The notes beneath the pieces are model-generated. The model had not been told where the DNA came from. It saw only the letters and a program-made list of their open reading frames with translations, and searched no databases. Positions 19,431-33,200 of a stretch of DNA of 64,000 bases are shown piece by piece (the first letter of the stretch is position 1; each line of letters starts with the position of its first letter). The position numbers and the translations under genes were made by a program. This DNA is from Cyclaneusma minus (taxonomy: Eukaryota > Ascomycota > Leotiomycetes > Marthamycetales > Marthamycetaceae), in contig JAKZHN010000017.1 in the NCBI GenBank assembly GCA_037179335.1, positions 186,001-250,000 of the forward strand, written 5' to 3'.

Positions 19431-20289
19431 TGTTCCAATGAGAGTGGGAACCACAGTTGAGAAGGTTGGTATAGGCGAGTAGTGCACTCTATCGACTTAA
19501 TCTTCCCAGCACAACATGCGCTCGTCGAAAGCATTTGTTGTACATCGATAATTGGGGGCTGAGTACATAAAGGGAGCGCTGCGCCCCATTGATCGTACAT
19601 CTACTATCTGTGAGGCAGTGGCCAAAAAGTGGCCCAGGAGGGGCGTATATGTATCCAATAACAAATCATTATCCTGTCCTTCGGGACCTGGCTTAGTGGG
19701 CAAACCTTTTACACTATCGGACAATAAAATGATTCACAAAGCTCGAAGTCAATGACAAATGATGTGGTTTAGCAGGGCCCTTCGCTTAGTGATAGACTTC
19801 AAGTTCTGTTAATCAGTTTATTGTCCGGTAGATCCTTCATCATCCATAAAAATAGAAGAACATGCAGTAAGCTGTGACTTTCCTTTTCAATTTCATAATT
19901 CCGATCCTTCTAGCCAATATATAATCGAGGAAAGAAGATAGATAGCAGCCTATCACATGTCTTCCTAATTCTGTTGGACGATTGATTGATTCGAAGTACT
20001 CTCCTGACTCGTCTTATGGAGTTCGACTAAAAGTCCAAACAACTACTACAGAGCCCAGCATCGAAAACATTCGGGCGAGTAAATATATAGAAATTATAAA
20101 AATCTTCATATGGCGCTCAAACACTTGTTCCTGTGCTTTATACTCTGATATTGAATGTGATGGGATAAGGATCAGAAAGGGATAGCCAGGTTCTCAAGGA
20201 CGACCACGTGGGATCGTACACGTATCTTCTACCATGCCTACATTCCCAGGCCGCTGAATTAGCTATTGCATATTCATGCCGAACTCCAT
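19431..20289. other. Intergenic transition zone
   Basis: Non-coding sequence of falling GC content between the tRNA-associated array and the AT-rich block. No gene, RNA or element was recognised apart from the segment at 19630-19705 related to 17725-17795. Confidence 0.4.
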
Positions 20290-20513
20290 CTGATATTTAT
20301 GTTTTCCTAGATTATCATATGCAAATAAGAGAAGGGAATACCTATTTCCAATGTTTATTTCATAATGCCAGGCATAGTCAATGGCCTTGAAGCTTGCCAG
20401 TCAGCCGGCCAAAAAAGAGCTTTGCTTTTTCAGCTTTCGAGGGCATTTAGAGTTTTGCTGGTTTTTTTAAAGCTGAGGCTAGCGGGCTTTAAAGCTGGTC
20501 AGCTATAATGCTA
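20290..20513 (+). repeat. Boundary repeat, little-mutated copy
   Basis: About 220 bp that recurs in the same orientation at about 27,350-27,563. Landmarks are ATAATGCCAGGCATAGTCAA, GCTTGCCAGTCAGCCGGCC and GCTGAGGCTAGCGGGCTTTA. Nearly all differences are transitions, with G or C on this side and A or T on the inner copy. Composition changes abruptly to AT-rich just to the right. Confidence 0.75.
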
Positions 20514-23500
20514 TATAATGATTTATATATAAAGGAGGCGGGCGGGAGAATAAAAACTAGCTGGCGGCCGGTTTGCAAAAAGCGTTGCTAAGGAGGAAAA
20601 AATGGCAGTTTTTTAGAAATTCTATTTGTGCGCTTTTAACTAGTTAAAAGTTTTATATGCTTTATGTATATAATTAATTGGCCGCTAACTAATTTTCTAA
20701 TATAAAATTAATTATTTATATTTTTTTGGATATTTTCTAACTCAATTTATTATCCAATCTATTTAATTAATAAAATATACAATTGGCGTTTATTATATAT
20801 ATATTTTATATTTATAATAGAAAACCAAGTGCCAAAAAAATCTATTATTTGGGTTTTGCTATTTTTTTTTAGCGGGGTCTATAAATTATATTATCAAGCC
20901 GTATTTAAATTGCTTTTGAAAAAATTTAATAAATAAGTTAAAACAAATTAAAAAAATTTAATATAGCTCGAAAAAGCCGGAGACCGTATTATTGCTTTAA
21001 TTATTAATGCATTAATATATTATTATAATAACGCGGGCGAATTTTCAAAAACCCATATTATTATAAATTTTAAATAATATTATTTAAATTTGGATATGCC
21101 TTGCATATTTTCTTTTATTACTATATTTTTTTAATTAAATCTTTATTAATTAAATCTTTATTAATTTATATTTTTGCCCTATTAAAAAAAGCGTTTTTAA
21201 AATTAAATTAATTATTCTAATTGCTTAATATATTATTGCCTAAAAATTCAATAAACCTTATAAAGGATAGCAGCCAATAATTTGCCCAATGTAAATAGCC
21301 TATATTATTAATTTAATAGCGCTATTTTAAAAAAAATTAATTTGCTAATATATAATTTGGCTATTTTATTAAAAAGAATAGCTGGCTTTAAATAAAAGGT
21401 TTAAAAAGCAACAAAAGCAAAAAAAGCAAAAAAAAAGCAAAAAAAAAAAGCAAAAAAAGCAAAAAAATAAAAAAGGCAAAAAGGAAGAAGCGTAAGCAAT
21501 AGCAAACTGGCTTTAAAAACGAGCTTAATAATTTATCTAGCCCCGGATTTTTTTAAAAATTGAAAAATAAAAATTCAAAGGGAATTATTAATAAATATAA
21601 AAAGCGTTCTAATAAATTTGCTAGCGTAGCTTTAGCAAATTAAATATACTAATTAATTAATTTTTATCAGCTATTATTAAATTATTGGATTTATTAATTA
21701 AATTATTAAAAAAAATCAATAATATTATTATTAATAATAATACTAATAATAATAATAATCCTGATGGCTAGCTAATTAACAAATAGCTGGCGATTAATTA
21801 GCAATTTGCTAAAGAACTGGTTTTGAAATAAGTTTTAAAGCAGGAAACGCAGCCAATAAATAATTTGTTTTTTATTTTCAAAAAGCCATTTGGCCAATAT
21901 ATTTTTTTCCAAAAACATTAGCCGGGGTATTAATTGGCTGGCCTTAATTATAATTTTTTTAATTTTTTAATTTTAATTTTTTTTTGCTTCAAAATATTGG
22001 ATTTTATTTGGCGCTTAATTCTATAATGCATTTAAATAAATGTATTAGGGCTTTTCGCCGGTTTTAATTTAAAAATTTTAATAAAATTTTTATATTATAT
22101 TAAAATATATTATTATTAAATATAATTTAAAAAATCGCTAATTATATTTTAAAAAATTAAAAAAATTAAATTGGGACTGCTAATTTTTTTAATAATTTCA
22201 ATATTGCTTATACTAAATTAATTTTTTTTATATATAGTAAAATATATTATTGCTGAATATATTTTAAATAAATATTAATATTGCTTTAGCGCTTATATTT
22301 GCTTTAAAAGCTAAAAATTTAAAATTTAATTTTAATTTGGAATAATAAATAGTGCGCAAAAAATGGCTGTTATTAAAAAAATCAATTAAAAGATTTACTA
22401 GATTTTTTAATATTTTTTTAATGCAGCAAAATATATTATTGCTAATTGTGTTTTAAAGCAATGCTAATATTGCTTTTGCAAATAGGATTTTCGATTTTTT
22501 TGGCATTTTATTGCTTTTGCTTTTATATTTTAATTCAAATTTAAAAAAAATGTTATTAATATAAAATATAGTTTTATTGGCTATATATTAAAATAGCGCT
22601 AATGTATTTTCAAAACTTAATAGATTAATTTTTAATAATCAAGTTTTTAATACTAATAAAGCTAATTGGGGTTTTTTAATTAGGTTTTTTAATTTAATGG
22701 TCTTAATTTTGTTTTCGATTTTTAAATTGCATAATTATAAATTGCTATAAGGCAATTAAATTTTTATAAATTTTTATAAATGGCTTTTTTATTTATTTTT
22801 TCCTGCAATATAAAATGCCGATTTTGGGTTTTTTTAATTATTAATAGAATTTCCGCAAATTGTTAAATTTTAATAATAATAATAATAATAGCAATAATAA
22901 TAATATTGCAAATAGTAATAATAAAAGGCCTAAATTAATTGCGAATAATTATTTTAAAAAAAACCCCCCCGTTTTTTTTAATTAATATAAATATTGTTTT
23001 TCGCCAATAGAGCTTTATTTAATTTTTAGCGCAATTTAAATTTTTAAATTAAAATTTTTATTTTTAAAATATATTGCTATTAAATTTAATATTTTTATCA
23101 CTTTATTGATAAATAAATAAAAAATAATTATTATTATAAATTCTTTTAAAAAAAGCCGCAGCTGGCAAAAGCTTAAAATTTTAATTTTAAATTCAATAGA
23201 AAAATAGAATTTTTATATTCAACATCCTATATAAAATATACCAAAAAGCTTATATTTTATTAAAATAATGTCTATTTATTTTTAAAAATTGCTATAAATT
23301 AGAAATATATTAATTATGCCCACAAGAAAAAACCTTGCATAATAATAAATAGCTTTTTGCATTAAAGATTTATTAAATATTTTCCAGCAATGCTAATTAA
23401 TATAAATAATTAAAATTAAATTAAATTAATAAGAATTTTTTATTTTTTATTAAAAATTTAGCAAATTGCTATAATTTAGAAAGCTATATTGGAAAAGTAA

Positions 23501-26500
23501 AAAAATAATTTTAAATAGAATTTAAAAAAGAATAAAATACAATAGTAATAAATTGCCAAGCAATTAATAACATAATTAAAAACAAATTAAATAAAAACTC
23601 AAATTAAATATTTAAAGCATAATAGAATTTATAATAAAAATAATTGGAAATATATTTTAAAAACATATATAAAATAAGAGCGAATTAATAATAAAAATAT
23701 TTTAATATAACGCTAAGATTATTTTAATTTAAATAATAAAAAATAGCATTGCTTTTTTTTGCTTTTAAATAGCTATAATAATTATTAATTAATTAAATTC
23801 CTAATAATAGCGCTTAAAATAAATATTTTTATAATTAATATATAGCTAAAAGCCAATATTAATAATTCTAATATTACAAAAGTTTATTACTTTTAATAGC
23901 TTTTAATATAAAATTGGCGAATTTATATCATTTTAATAAATTTTATTTAAATAGCTATTTAATAGCCAATTTTTTTTAATATTTATTATATTTTTTTAAA
24001 TATTAAGGTTAAATTTTTAATAAATTGCTTTTCTTATGTTATAATTAAAGCAAAAAAGAATTAAAGATTTAGCGGGCGAAATCGCAAAAATATTCCAAAA
24101 TAGCGCTGGGAATATGCTAATGCGCAAGGAAATTATTGAATTTAACTTTTTTAATGCGAATTTAAATTGCTAAAAAATATTATGCATTTAAAAATCTATT
24201 AAATAAAGGCTTATAATTTAAAAGAATGCCATTTTTACTATAAGCGAAAATACAGTTTTTTTTATAAATTAGTTTTTTATATTTATTTTATTGTTTTTGC
24301 TATTAATAATAAATATATTTTAATATAAGGCTTTTAATTGCATTGCTAAATATTTTAAATAAATAAATATTTTAATAGTTTTAGAAAAATATAGTAAACC
24401 TTTTATTTATAATATAATTTAAATTTGCTATTTAATATAGCTGGATTTTAATAAGCAATAATTTTAATTTTAATAAACGGTTCTTTTATATATTGGAAAA
24501 ATATTGGAAAAATACGCGCTTTATAACTTTTATAATAAATTTATAATAATATAATTTGATTTTAAAGCATTTAATAATAATAAAAAATTTAAAATAAATT
24601 GGCAATAATAAAATATTATTTTTAATTTTAAGCAATAATATTAAAATTGCTTTTAAATTTTTAATAAATATTTGAAGCGTATTATTTTGCTTTATTATTA
24701 GCAATTTAATTGCAAATAATTTGGTTTTTTTATTTTTTATAATATAATATATAATTCAATTTTTATAAATTATAATAGCTTTAATAATAGCGGTATAAAT
24801 TATATAAAAATATTTTAGCAATGCTTTTTAAATAAATGCAATAAAGCGTTTAATAATTTAAAATTGAAAAAATAAATATTGGAATTTATATTTGTAATAT
24901 TTGCTTTATTTAAATTGGCAATTTAATTAGAAATTGAGTATTTGTATTTTTTTTAATAATAAAATATTAATATTTTTCAATTATATTTTTAATTTTATAT
25001 TAAAGCCGCGCCGATAATGGGAAAAATATATAAATTTGTATTTTGCAAAAGACCAGTAATAATATAAAATATTTTTAATTTTTTATTAGCAAATGTAAAA
25101 ATGATTTCTTTTATTAATAAAAAAGCTTTAAATTTATTTTTAAAATTAAATAAAAATGCTTTTATTATAAAACATATAAATAAAATAATGATATAAAATA
25201 TTCTTAAATATTTCGGCTATATTAACGCTAAAAATTAAGCAAATATAGCCAAATTGTAAATTTTAAATTTTATAAATTTGGCTTATAAAAAGCTTTCAAA
25301 ATAAATAAATACTATGGTTTTTTTTGTTTTTTGGTAATTTGAAAAAAAGTAATTAATTTTAATAATATAATATTTCAAATTAATGCATATTTTATACAGT
25401 CTTTGAATATATTTAATAATAATTAATAGTATATATTTTTTAAATATTATAAAAAATAGTAAAAATGAAGATTTTTAATTAAAAAAATCTTATTTGCAAA
25501 ATATTTTCAAAGTTATTAGCAAATAGCAAAAAAATAAAAAATTTGAAATTACTATTGTAATATATATAAAAGAAATTATAAATATTATAAATATAAAGTT
25601 GCAAAATAGCGATATTATAGCAAAATAAAAAATTAATGTATATTAATATTTATTATTAATTAAAATATATTATATTATTTTGCAATATTTTTAATATTAG
25701 CGATTTTATATAATTGGAAATCTATATAAATTGCAATAAATTGGCAAATTGATTTATAAAAATTTAATTGCGCTAAGCGATTTTAAAAATGCCTTTTTTA
25801 TTGCAAATTTTATTTTTTTTAAATATTGCTTATATCGCAAATGCGGCCGCTGTTTGCAATTAATTTTATTAATATAGCCGCTATAAACCGGCTAAGATTA
25901 AAAAAAAAGAATTTTAAAATTCGCCGGCGGCTTTTTGGCTAATTATTAAATTTGTACTAAAAAGGCATTGGCATTTAGCAAAATACTAGCGCATCAAGTT
26001 TTTATGCGTTTTTATTATTTTGCAAATTAAAAATCAAATTTTATTTATTTTTTAATAATTAATATATTTTACTAGCGTGGCTTTAAATATAGCGCAATTA
26101 TTTATTAAATATTTGCCAATATATTTATTGCAGCAAAATATTTTTAATTGGTATATTTTAAAAATATACTTAAAATTTGTATATTTAAAATCTTAAATAG
26201 CTTTGACAATAATTTTACAGCATTTATATATTTTGATTTTAGAATTTATTAAAATTTTCTATTTGATAAATTTATTAATATATACTAAATTATTTAATTT
26301 AATGATTAAAAAATTATAATTTATATTATTTTTGCGGTTTTTTTTAAATTAGGCTATTTTTAGCATTTTAAATTTTAAAATACTATATTCATTTTGCTTT
26401 TAAGGTTTTTGGATTATAATATTTTAATTTATATTTTTAATTGTTTTTTCTTTTCTAAAATAGCGTATATAATAATTAAATGGGGTATGCAAATTAGTTT

Positions 26501-27349
26501 TATTTTTAAAGCAAATTTTTCTTTTATTTAAGCAAAGTTTTTAATTAAACATTTAGCAATTTCTACATTAATAATTTAAAATATAATACTTTTACTAGAA
26601 AATTTCCAAATGCTCTAAATTAAATTTCCGGGCAAATGTATGTTTTTTAAATTTATTATTAATATTTTTAATAATTGAAATAGTAAATATTTATTAAACT
26701 TAAATGGCAATATAGCTTTTTTAAATATTTTATTTTTAATTTTATATTTGTAAATATTAAAAACGCGCTGGTAAAAAAATTAATAATTTTCCAGCAATGG
26801 CCTTTTTAAAAATTTGGGCGAAAATAAATTGGCCGCCAACACCAATTAAAATAGTAATAAATAAGCGTTAAAGGCGCTAAGCGATTTTAATAATATTGGC
26901 AAAAAATTTAATATTAATAAATACAATATTAATTATAAAAGAAATATTTTAATAGCAAAAATTAAAAAAAGTTTATAAAGAAAATTTATAATAATAGTAA
27001 AAATCTTTCCGCATTAATAATAAAGGCTTGGAGGACTTTTACAAATACGCTATTAAAATAATTAAATTTAATAGTATTTTTAATAAATTCGCAAATTGGC
27101 TTAATTAATTCGCTAAAAATGCTAAGCGTTTTTTTACAATTAAATTGCTAAGTAATGGTTTTTATAATTAATATATTAAATTGGTTTTTAGCGCTTTCGG
27201 GGCACCGGCAAAGCTGCAATAGCAATATTAATAATATGCCGGTATTAATTATAGCGTTAATAAAATAAATTTAATGCGCTAATTTAATTAATAGTACTTT
27301 CGAGGCAATTGGAATTAATTTAATTAAAAAATCGCTTTCTTATATATAT
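20514..27349. pseudogene. AT-rich RIP-degraded DNA, unclassified transposon remains
   Basis: Nearly 7 kb in which every frame is closed by stops and most remaining G and C lie in GC dinucleotides. The first 100 bp (about 20,535-20,610) are less mutated (GGAGGCGGGCGGGAG). A purine-rich lysine-codon-like tract of AAAAAAGC type lies at 21,404-21,500, and AAT microsatellites lie at 21,720-21,762 and 22,870-22,915. It may be the body of an element delimited by the repeat pair at 20,290 and 27,350, but no coding motif could be recognised. Confidence 0.6.
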
Positions 27350-27563
27350 ATATATATATTTTATTTCATTTGGATTATTATATAAAAATAAAAAAGATAT
27401 ATTTATTTTTAATATGTATTTTATAATACTAGGTATAATTAATGGATTTAAAATTTGCCAATCAATTGGCTAGGAGAGAATTTTGCGTTTTTCATTTTTA
27501 AAGGTATTTAGAACTTTGCTGGCTTTTTTAGAGCTAAGGCTAGCGGCCTTAAAACTGATTGGC
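27350..27563 (+). repeat. Boundary repeat, RIP-mutated inner copy
   Basis: Matches 20,290-20,513 almost entirely through C-to-T and G-to-A changes (for example ATAATACTAGGTATAATTAA against ATAATGCCAGGCATAGTCAA). It ends at ACTGATTGGCC, the counterpart of GCTGGTCAGCT. Its internal GCCAATCA and terminal TGATTGGC form a short inverted repeat. Confidence 0.75.
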
Positions 27564-29892
27564 CAAGCGCGAAGCAGGCTATGCCTAAAGGATTATCAGA
27601 AAAGGAAATTAAAAGTAATATATTTGCCTATAATAAATTAATGGCTAAAATTGAATTTAATAGCCAAGCTATTAAAATAGTAGTTTTTAAAAGCGTTCAA
27701 AAATTATTGGCCGGGGTTTTCAATATTGAATTTTAATATACTATTATTTATTATATACTGTGTAATATTTTTGCGAAAATTATGCCTAATATATTTAACA
27801 GCGTTTAAATAATTAATAATTTGCAAGCGTTGTTGAAATTTAGCTAAATGAACGGCCTAAATAAAGGGCTTATTAATATAGCAAAATAGCAATGCTATTA
27901 ATGGTTGGAAATCCAATGCAAATAAGTTTTTTTTGCAAAGCTATTAAAAGAAAAATATAATGGCAGCCACCGTAGAGTAGGTATCACGTGTAGCTAGACC
28001 TAAAGGAGATTAGCATACGTATAATGAGAATATTTTTATTTCGGATTTTCCAATTATTCTAGTTTTTTAGGCATAATATAATGTTTTTTACATTTTTTTA
28101 TACCTTTATATTTATTTATTTTTAATAAATTATAAGCCCGGGATTGCATAAGCTTTTAAATAATTAATGAATATTATTTTAATTAATTTTTTGGTATTAT
28201 TTTAATAAAATTTTTATATTTTTGCAACTTTTTTTTTTCAATATTATAATTTATTGCAAAACGATTAAAATCAATATAAAGGTTTGTTTATATTTATTTT
28301 TTGCTAATGCTATTATAGTATTTTATAAGATTAATTAAAATCAATAAAAGGGTTTTTTTGTGATTTATCCAGCCAATTTAAAAGCCATTTTCCCAATTGT
28401 TTTTCAAAGCTAAATAAAAAAATTTACAATTTTTTTTCTTTCTTTTCCCTTTTTTTTAGCTAATTGCTTTTATTTTTACATTTGCTAATATATTTAATAA
28501 TAAAAAGACCAAAAAAGCTTTTTTAATGCTATTAAACTTAATTATAAAATTTGGTTTCGCAATATAAAAATTTGCTTTAATAGAAAAAATATATAATTTA
28601 TTATTAAAAAACTTTTTTTTACATATATTAATATTGCTTTTGCTTTTAAAATTATTAATAAAAATGGCGTATTTTTTATTAAATTTAATATTCCAAAAAC
28701 CAACTTGGAGTTTATATTTTTTGCTATATTAATTAAGGATTAAATTAACGAGTTTAATAATAAATTTAAGAAAATATTTATTAGCCAAGGCAAAAAGGAT
28801 ATTTTAAATATTTTAAATATAAAGGAATATAAAAAGGCCAAAGCCAAAGCTATTAAATTTTTATTTACATCAGCAAAAAGGAAAAGTGCCCGGCGTGGGC
28901 CAATATTCCCAAGACCGCCAATATTGTTATTGGGACCCGGCAGAATTCCGGCAGAATTTCGGCGCATGCTTATTGGAATTATTGACGTTATTGAAATAAT
29001 TTAAATTTTATAAATAATATGCTCTTATAATTTATATTATATTTTTATTTAAGCAATTGCTATATAATAACTTTTAATCAAAATGTTTTTAATTATGGTT
29101 TAATATTATTAAGGATTTATATATTAGTTTAATAATTGCGCTTTATATATAGGGCCCAAATGCAATTATAATTTAGAAAAAGGCATTATTATGTATAATA
29201 TAATTTTTTTAATGTTTTTATTTGCTTTTTGTTTCTTTTTTTTTATATGGGTTTTCTTTATTTCTTTATTTTATTTCTTTATTTTTTTATATTTCTATTT
29301 AATTATTATTAGCCTTTATTATTTATTCTCCTTACTCTCCTTGCCGCTTTTATTATTTTTATTTTTATTTTATATATTGCTATTTTTATTTTTTTTCAAT
29401 TTCGATTGCAATTATTTATTATTATTGGCTTTTATATTATTTAATATATTCTTTTTTCTTCTAATTTCCGCTGTAAGCTTTTTTTTAAATTTTAAATTTT
29501 TAAATTTTTTGCTATAGCCTTATATTATTCGCTTGAGTAAATTTTAATTTCAATATTCAATTTAAATTTTAAATATATTTGCAATATTCCTAAATTTTCC
29601 AAATTAAATTATTATTTTTTAAACTTGGCAAATTAATTCTTAAATATATGGATTTTTTTTTATTTTTTTTTAGTAAATCGATTTGCAGCTTTTTAAACCC
29701 TAGATATTATATTGGGGTTATTTATATTAAGCGAGAATTTATTGCCAATAGTATAAAAACAAAAGCTATTATATTTATTAGTATTTTTAAATAATTATAG
29801 CCTTTAAATTTTTAAATATATTATTTGCTATTAGTTTTACTGCTTTGGCTTTAGCGGTATTAAAATTCTTCATATTATTTTTACTATAATAA
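27564..29892. pseudogene. AT-rich degraded DNA with less-mutated islands
   Basis: Unclassified repeat remains. Islands of near-normal composition lie at about 27,958-28,040 and 28,875-28,970. A 51-codon open frame starts at 27,581 (MPKGLSEKEIKSNIFAYNKL) and stops at 27,736; it has no recognised family. A T-rich 108-codon frame at 29,191-29,517 is a composition artefact. Confidence 0.5.
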
Positions 29893-30213
29893 TTAAAATT
29901 ATTATTATTAAAATTATTATTATTAAAATTATTATTATTAAAATTATTATTATTAAAATTATTATTATTAAAATTATTATTATTAAAATTATTATTATTA
30001 AAATTATTATTATTAAAATTATTATTATTAAAATTATTATTATTAAAATTATTATTATTAAAATTATTATTATTAAAATTATTATTATTAAAATTATTAT
30101 TATTAAAATTATTATTATTAAAATTATTATTATTAAAATTATTATTATTAAAATTATTATTATTAAAATTATTATTATTAAAATTATTATTATTAAAATT
30201 ATTATTATTAAAA
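29893..30213. repeat. Perfect 15-bp minisatellite, about 21 copies
   Basis: The unit AAAATTATTATTATT repeats without any visible interruption for about 320 bp. The surrounding DNA is heavily mutated, so the array expanded or was homogenised after the mutation. Confidence 0.95.
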
Positions 30214-33200
30214 GCTATATTTATTTTTAAAACAATAATATTAATAAAACTTATTATTTAATTAGATTAAATTAAATTAAAAACAGTTAATATATAAAAT
30301 ATAGAATATTACAATATATTTAATTAAATACAATTTTAAATTTATAAGCATTTGCAATTAATAAAACAATATAAATATATTATTTAATATTACAAATTGC
30401 AAATTTTAATTTATATTTGATTTTAATTATATAAATTTAATTTTTTAATAGCTAATAAATTTCTTTTTTGCATCTTTTCGAGTAAATTAAAAGCTAGCAA
30501 TTTGTAAACATCGTTTATTTATTATTAATTTATCCGCCGAAATTACCAATTTTCTTTTATTTAAGCTTTTTTTTTTAGCAAAATATTAATTTAATTTTCT
30601 TTAAATGAATTTTTTTTCCGGGTTTAATAGTTTTGCTTTTTATTATAATTAAAATATTAGCGGCGGCGACTTTTAATTTATTTTTTATTTTTTTTATTTT
30701 TATTTTTATTTTTAAAATTAATTATTTAAAAAATATCCAATTAAAAGTATTGCTTTTTTAGAAAAAAGCAATTGCTTATAGAAAATAATTTATAAATACA
30801 ATTAATTTATTTTTATTGGTAATAAAAGCCTTAGGAAAATAGCAATCTATAATAGGAATTAATTTAAATAAAAAGGCTATAGAATTCTTATTTATAATTG
30901 AAATTGCGGCTTTTTTATAATAGGGGACGTTTAAAGCTATATAATATATAAAAATTTCACTTTTGTAAAATAATTAATAAAATCTAAATTTATTACTTTA
31001 TTCGCTATTTATTATTTAAGCAATTGAAATTGGATTTTTAGCAATTATATTAATAAAAGCGATTTTTTTTTGGAAATATTAGGGGATTTTAATAAATAAT
31101 AAATAATAAATAAATAAGTGTTTTGTGCGGCGTTAAAATTTGCAAAATTAAAAAATAATATGCAAAGAAAGGAAAAAGAAATATAAAAAAATAATGCAAA
31201 ATATAATTTATAAATTAACAAATAGCATTAATTTTGCAATTAGGAAATTAAATTAAAATTATAGCAACGTTCTGACTAATTCTTTTTTTCATATTTCTTT
31301 TTATAAAAATATTTTTAGATTAATAATTAAATTAAATAAATCTGTTTTTATTTGCTTTTTTATTTATTAAAAAAACTAAAAATTTAAAATAGCTATAATA
31401 TATTAATATTTATAAATATGAAATTGGCGCAAATATATTGCAATTTTGGGATATTAAAATGCCATATATTTGCATCCGAAATTATTAAATATTTCCTATA
31501 TTTTTAGCTATTTGGCGTTTTCCTTTAAATGCTTATTTTTTCTTTTGCTTAATTCTATATTATTAGCTATTTTTATTATTTTTTATTTTAATATTTTATT
31601 TATTGCTATATTTGCTTTTTGCCAGAATTTAAAAAAAGTTTTTTTGCTGCTTTGGATTTATTTTTTTAAATTAGCCGCAGCCATTTTAGCAATTTTTTTC
31701 AGTTGTTTTCCAAATTTCTCTATTTTAACCAATTTTTTTGCTTTCGCCTTTCTTTGCCTTTATCCTTTATTATCTCCTTGTTTTTGTTTCTATTTATTAA
31801 AATTAGTTTTTTATTTTTTATATATTTGGAATACGCGTTTTTATTTATTTATTACCCAATTATCTTTATAATAAAATTAATATTGGTTTTAATTAATTTA
31901 ATTATTTATATAATATAAAAGGGCATTTTTATTTTTATCAAATTTAAACCTTATTAGTATAATATATATGTTTTTAATAATAGTATTTAAATTATAAAAG
32001 CGACATAAATATAATTTTGCTTTTTAAATATTTGGTTTTGGTTTTTTTAAAAATTTGAATTTTATTATACTATATATTATATTTATTTTTTTCCTTTTTA
32101 TTAATTGAAATAAATTAATTGAAGCAGTATTATAGGGTTTTTTAATTTGGCTTTTATATTTTTAAAGTCTTTTTTTATTTTTGCTTAATATATAAATAAA
32201 TTAAATATTTGTATTGGGTATCTATTTATTTATTTAATATCTTTTAAATGCTAATCTATATGTTTTCTTTAATTTTCCTTATTTTGCTCTATTTATTATT
32301 GCAATATTAATATTGCTAAAATAGCAATTATATTAAATAAACGGAGCCGTTTTGCTAAATAATTAATTTCTACTATACAATTCGCATTTTAATTCAATTA
32401 TTTAATTTATAATAATTCAAATTATATTTATTTAAATTTATAAATTTAGCGATTATCATTATTTATTTAATTAGTATTTTGTTTTTTATTATTATTTTTA
32501 ATTATATTTGTTTTAATATTTGTTTTATTAAGTCTTTACTTTTTTTTAAAAAAAGAAAATTTGAAAGCATTTTAATGCTATTAATTTCATATTATAATTG
32601 GTAATTTAAAATAAATAATTTAAATTTTTATTTATTAGCTTATATTATCGTTTAAAAAGGTATTTATATATTGCTTTAAAATAGTTTATATTATAATTGT
32701 CAAGATATTTAAACTTTTTAATAAATTTAATATAATGAAATATAGTATAAAATTTGGAATAATTAAAATATAGTTTATATTTTTTCTATAAAATAGATTT
32801 TTACTTGCAGAATATATATTTCGTTTAATTAATTTTTTATAGCGTTTTCTATATATTTTAAAATATTGGTATTATAGATTTTATATTTTGCTATTATTAT
32901 AAAATTAATTCTTTTAAGCAGTGGCGCATATATTGGCATAATTACTTTTTAAATAAATTTATGCCTTTTTTTTATTTATTGTAAATGTTAATTAAAAAAA
33001 CCAAAATATTTTAAATTTTTAAATAGGGGTATTATATTAAATTTTTTATTGAATTAAATAAAGTTTTAATATTTCTTAATTATTTAATTATTTAGCCGTT
33101 TTATATTTTGAATTTTTAATTTAACTTTTATCCAAATTCAGCTAATTGTATTTATATAAATGCTTTTATAAAATTAATAAAGAATGTTAATTAATATTGT

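Noticed and set aside
29191..29517. 108-codon Phe/Leu-rich frame resembling a membrane protein
   Set aside because: Produced by a T-rich strand; hydrophobicity follows from base composition alone.
29893..30213. CRISPR array
   Set aside because: Units are contiguous 15-mers without spacers, in a eukaryotic context.
31470..31871. 133-codon Phe/Leu-rich plus-strand frame
   Set aside because: T-rich composition artefact; the opposite strand shows Lys-rich fragments more consistent with a degraded coding strand.
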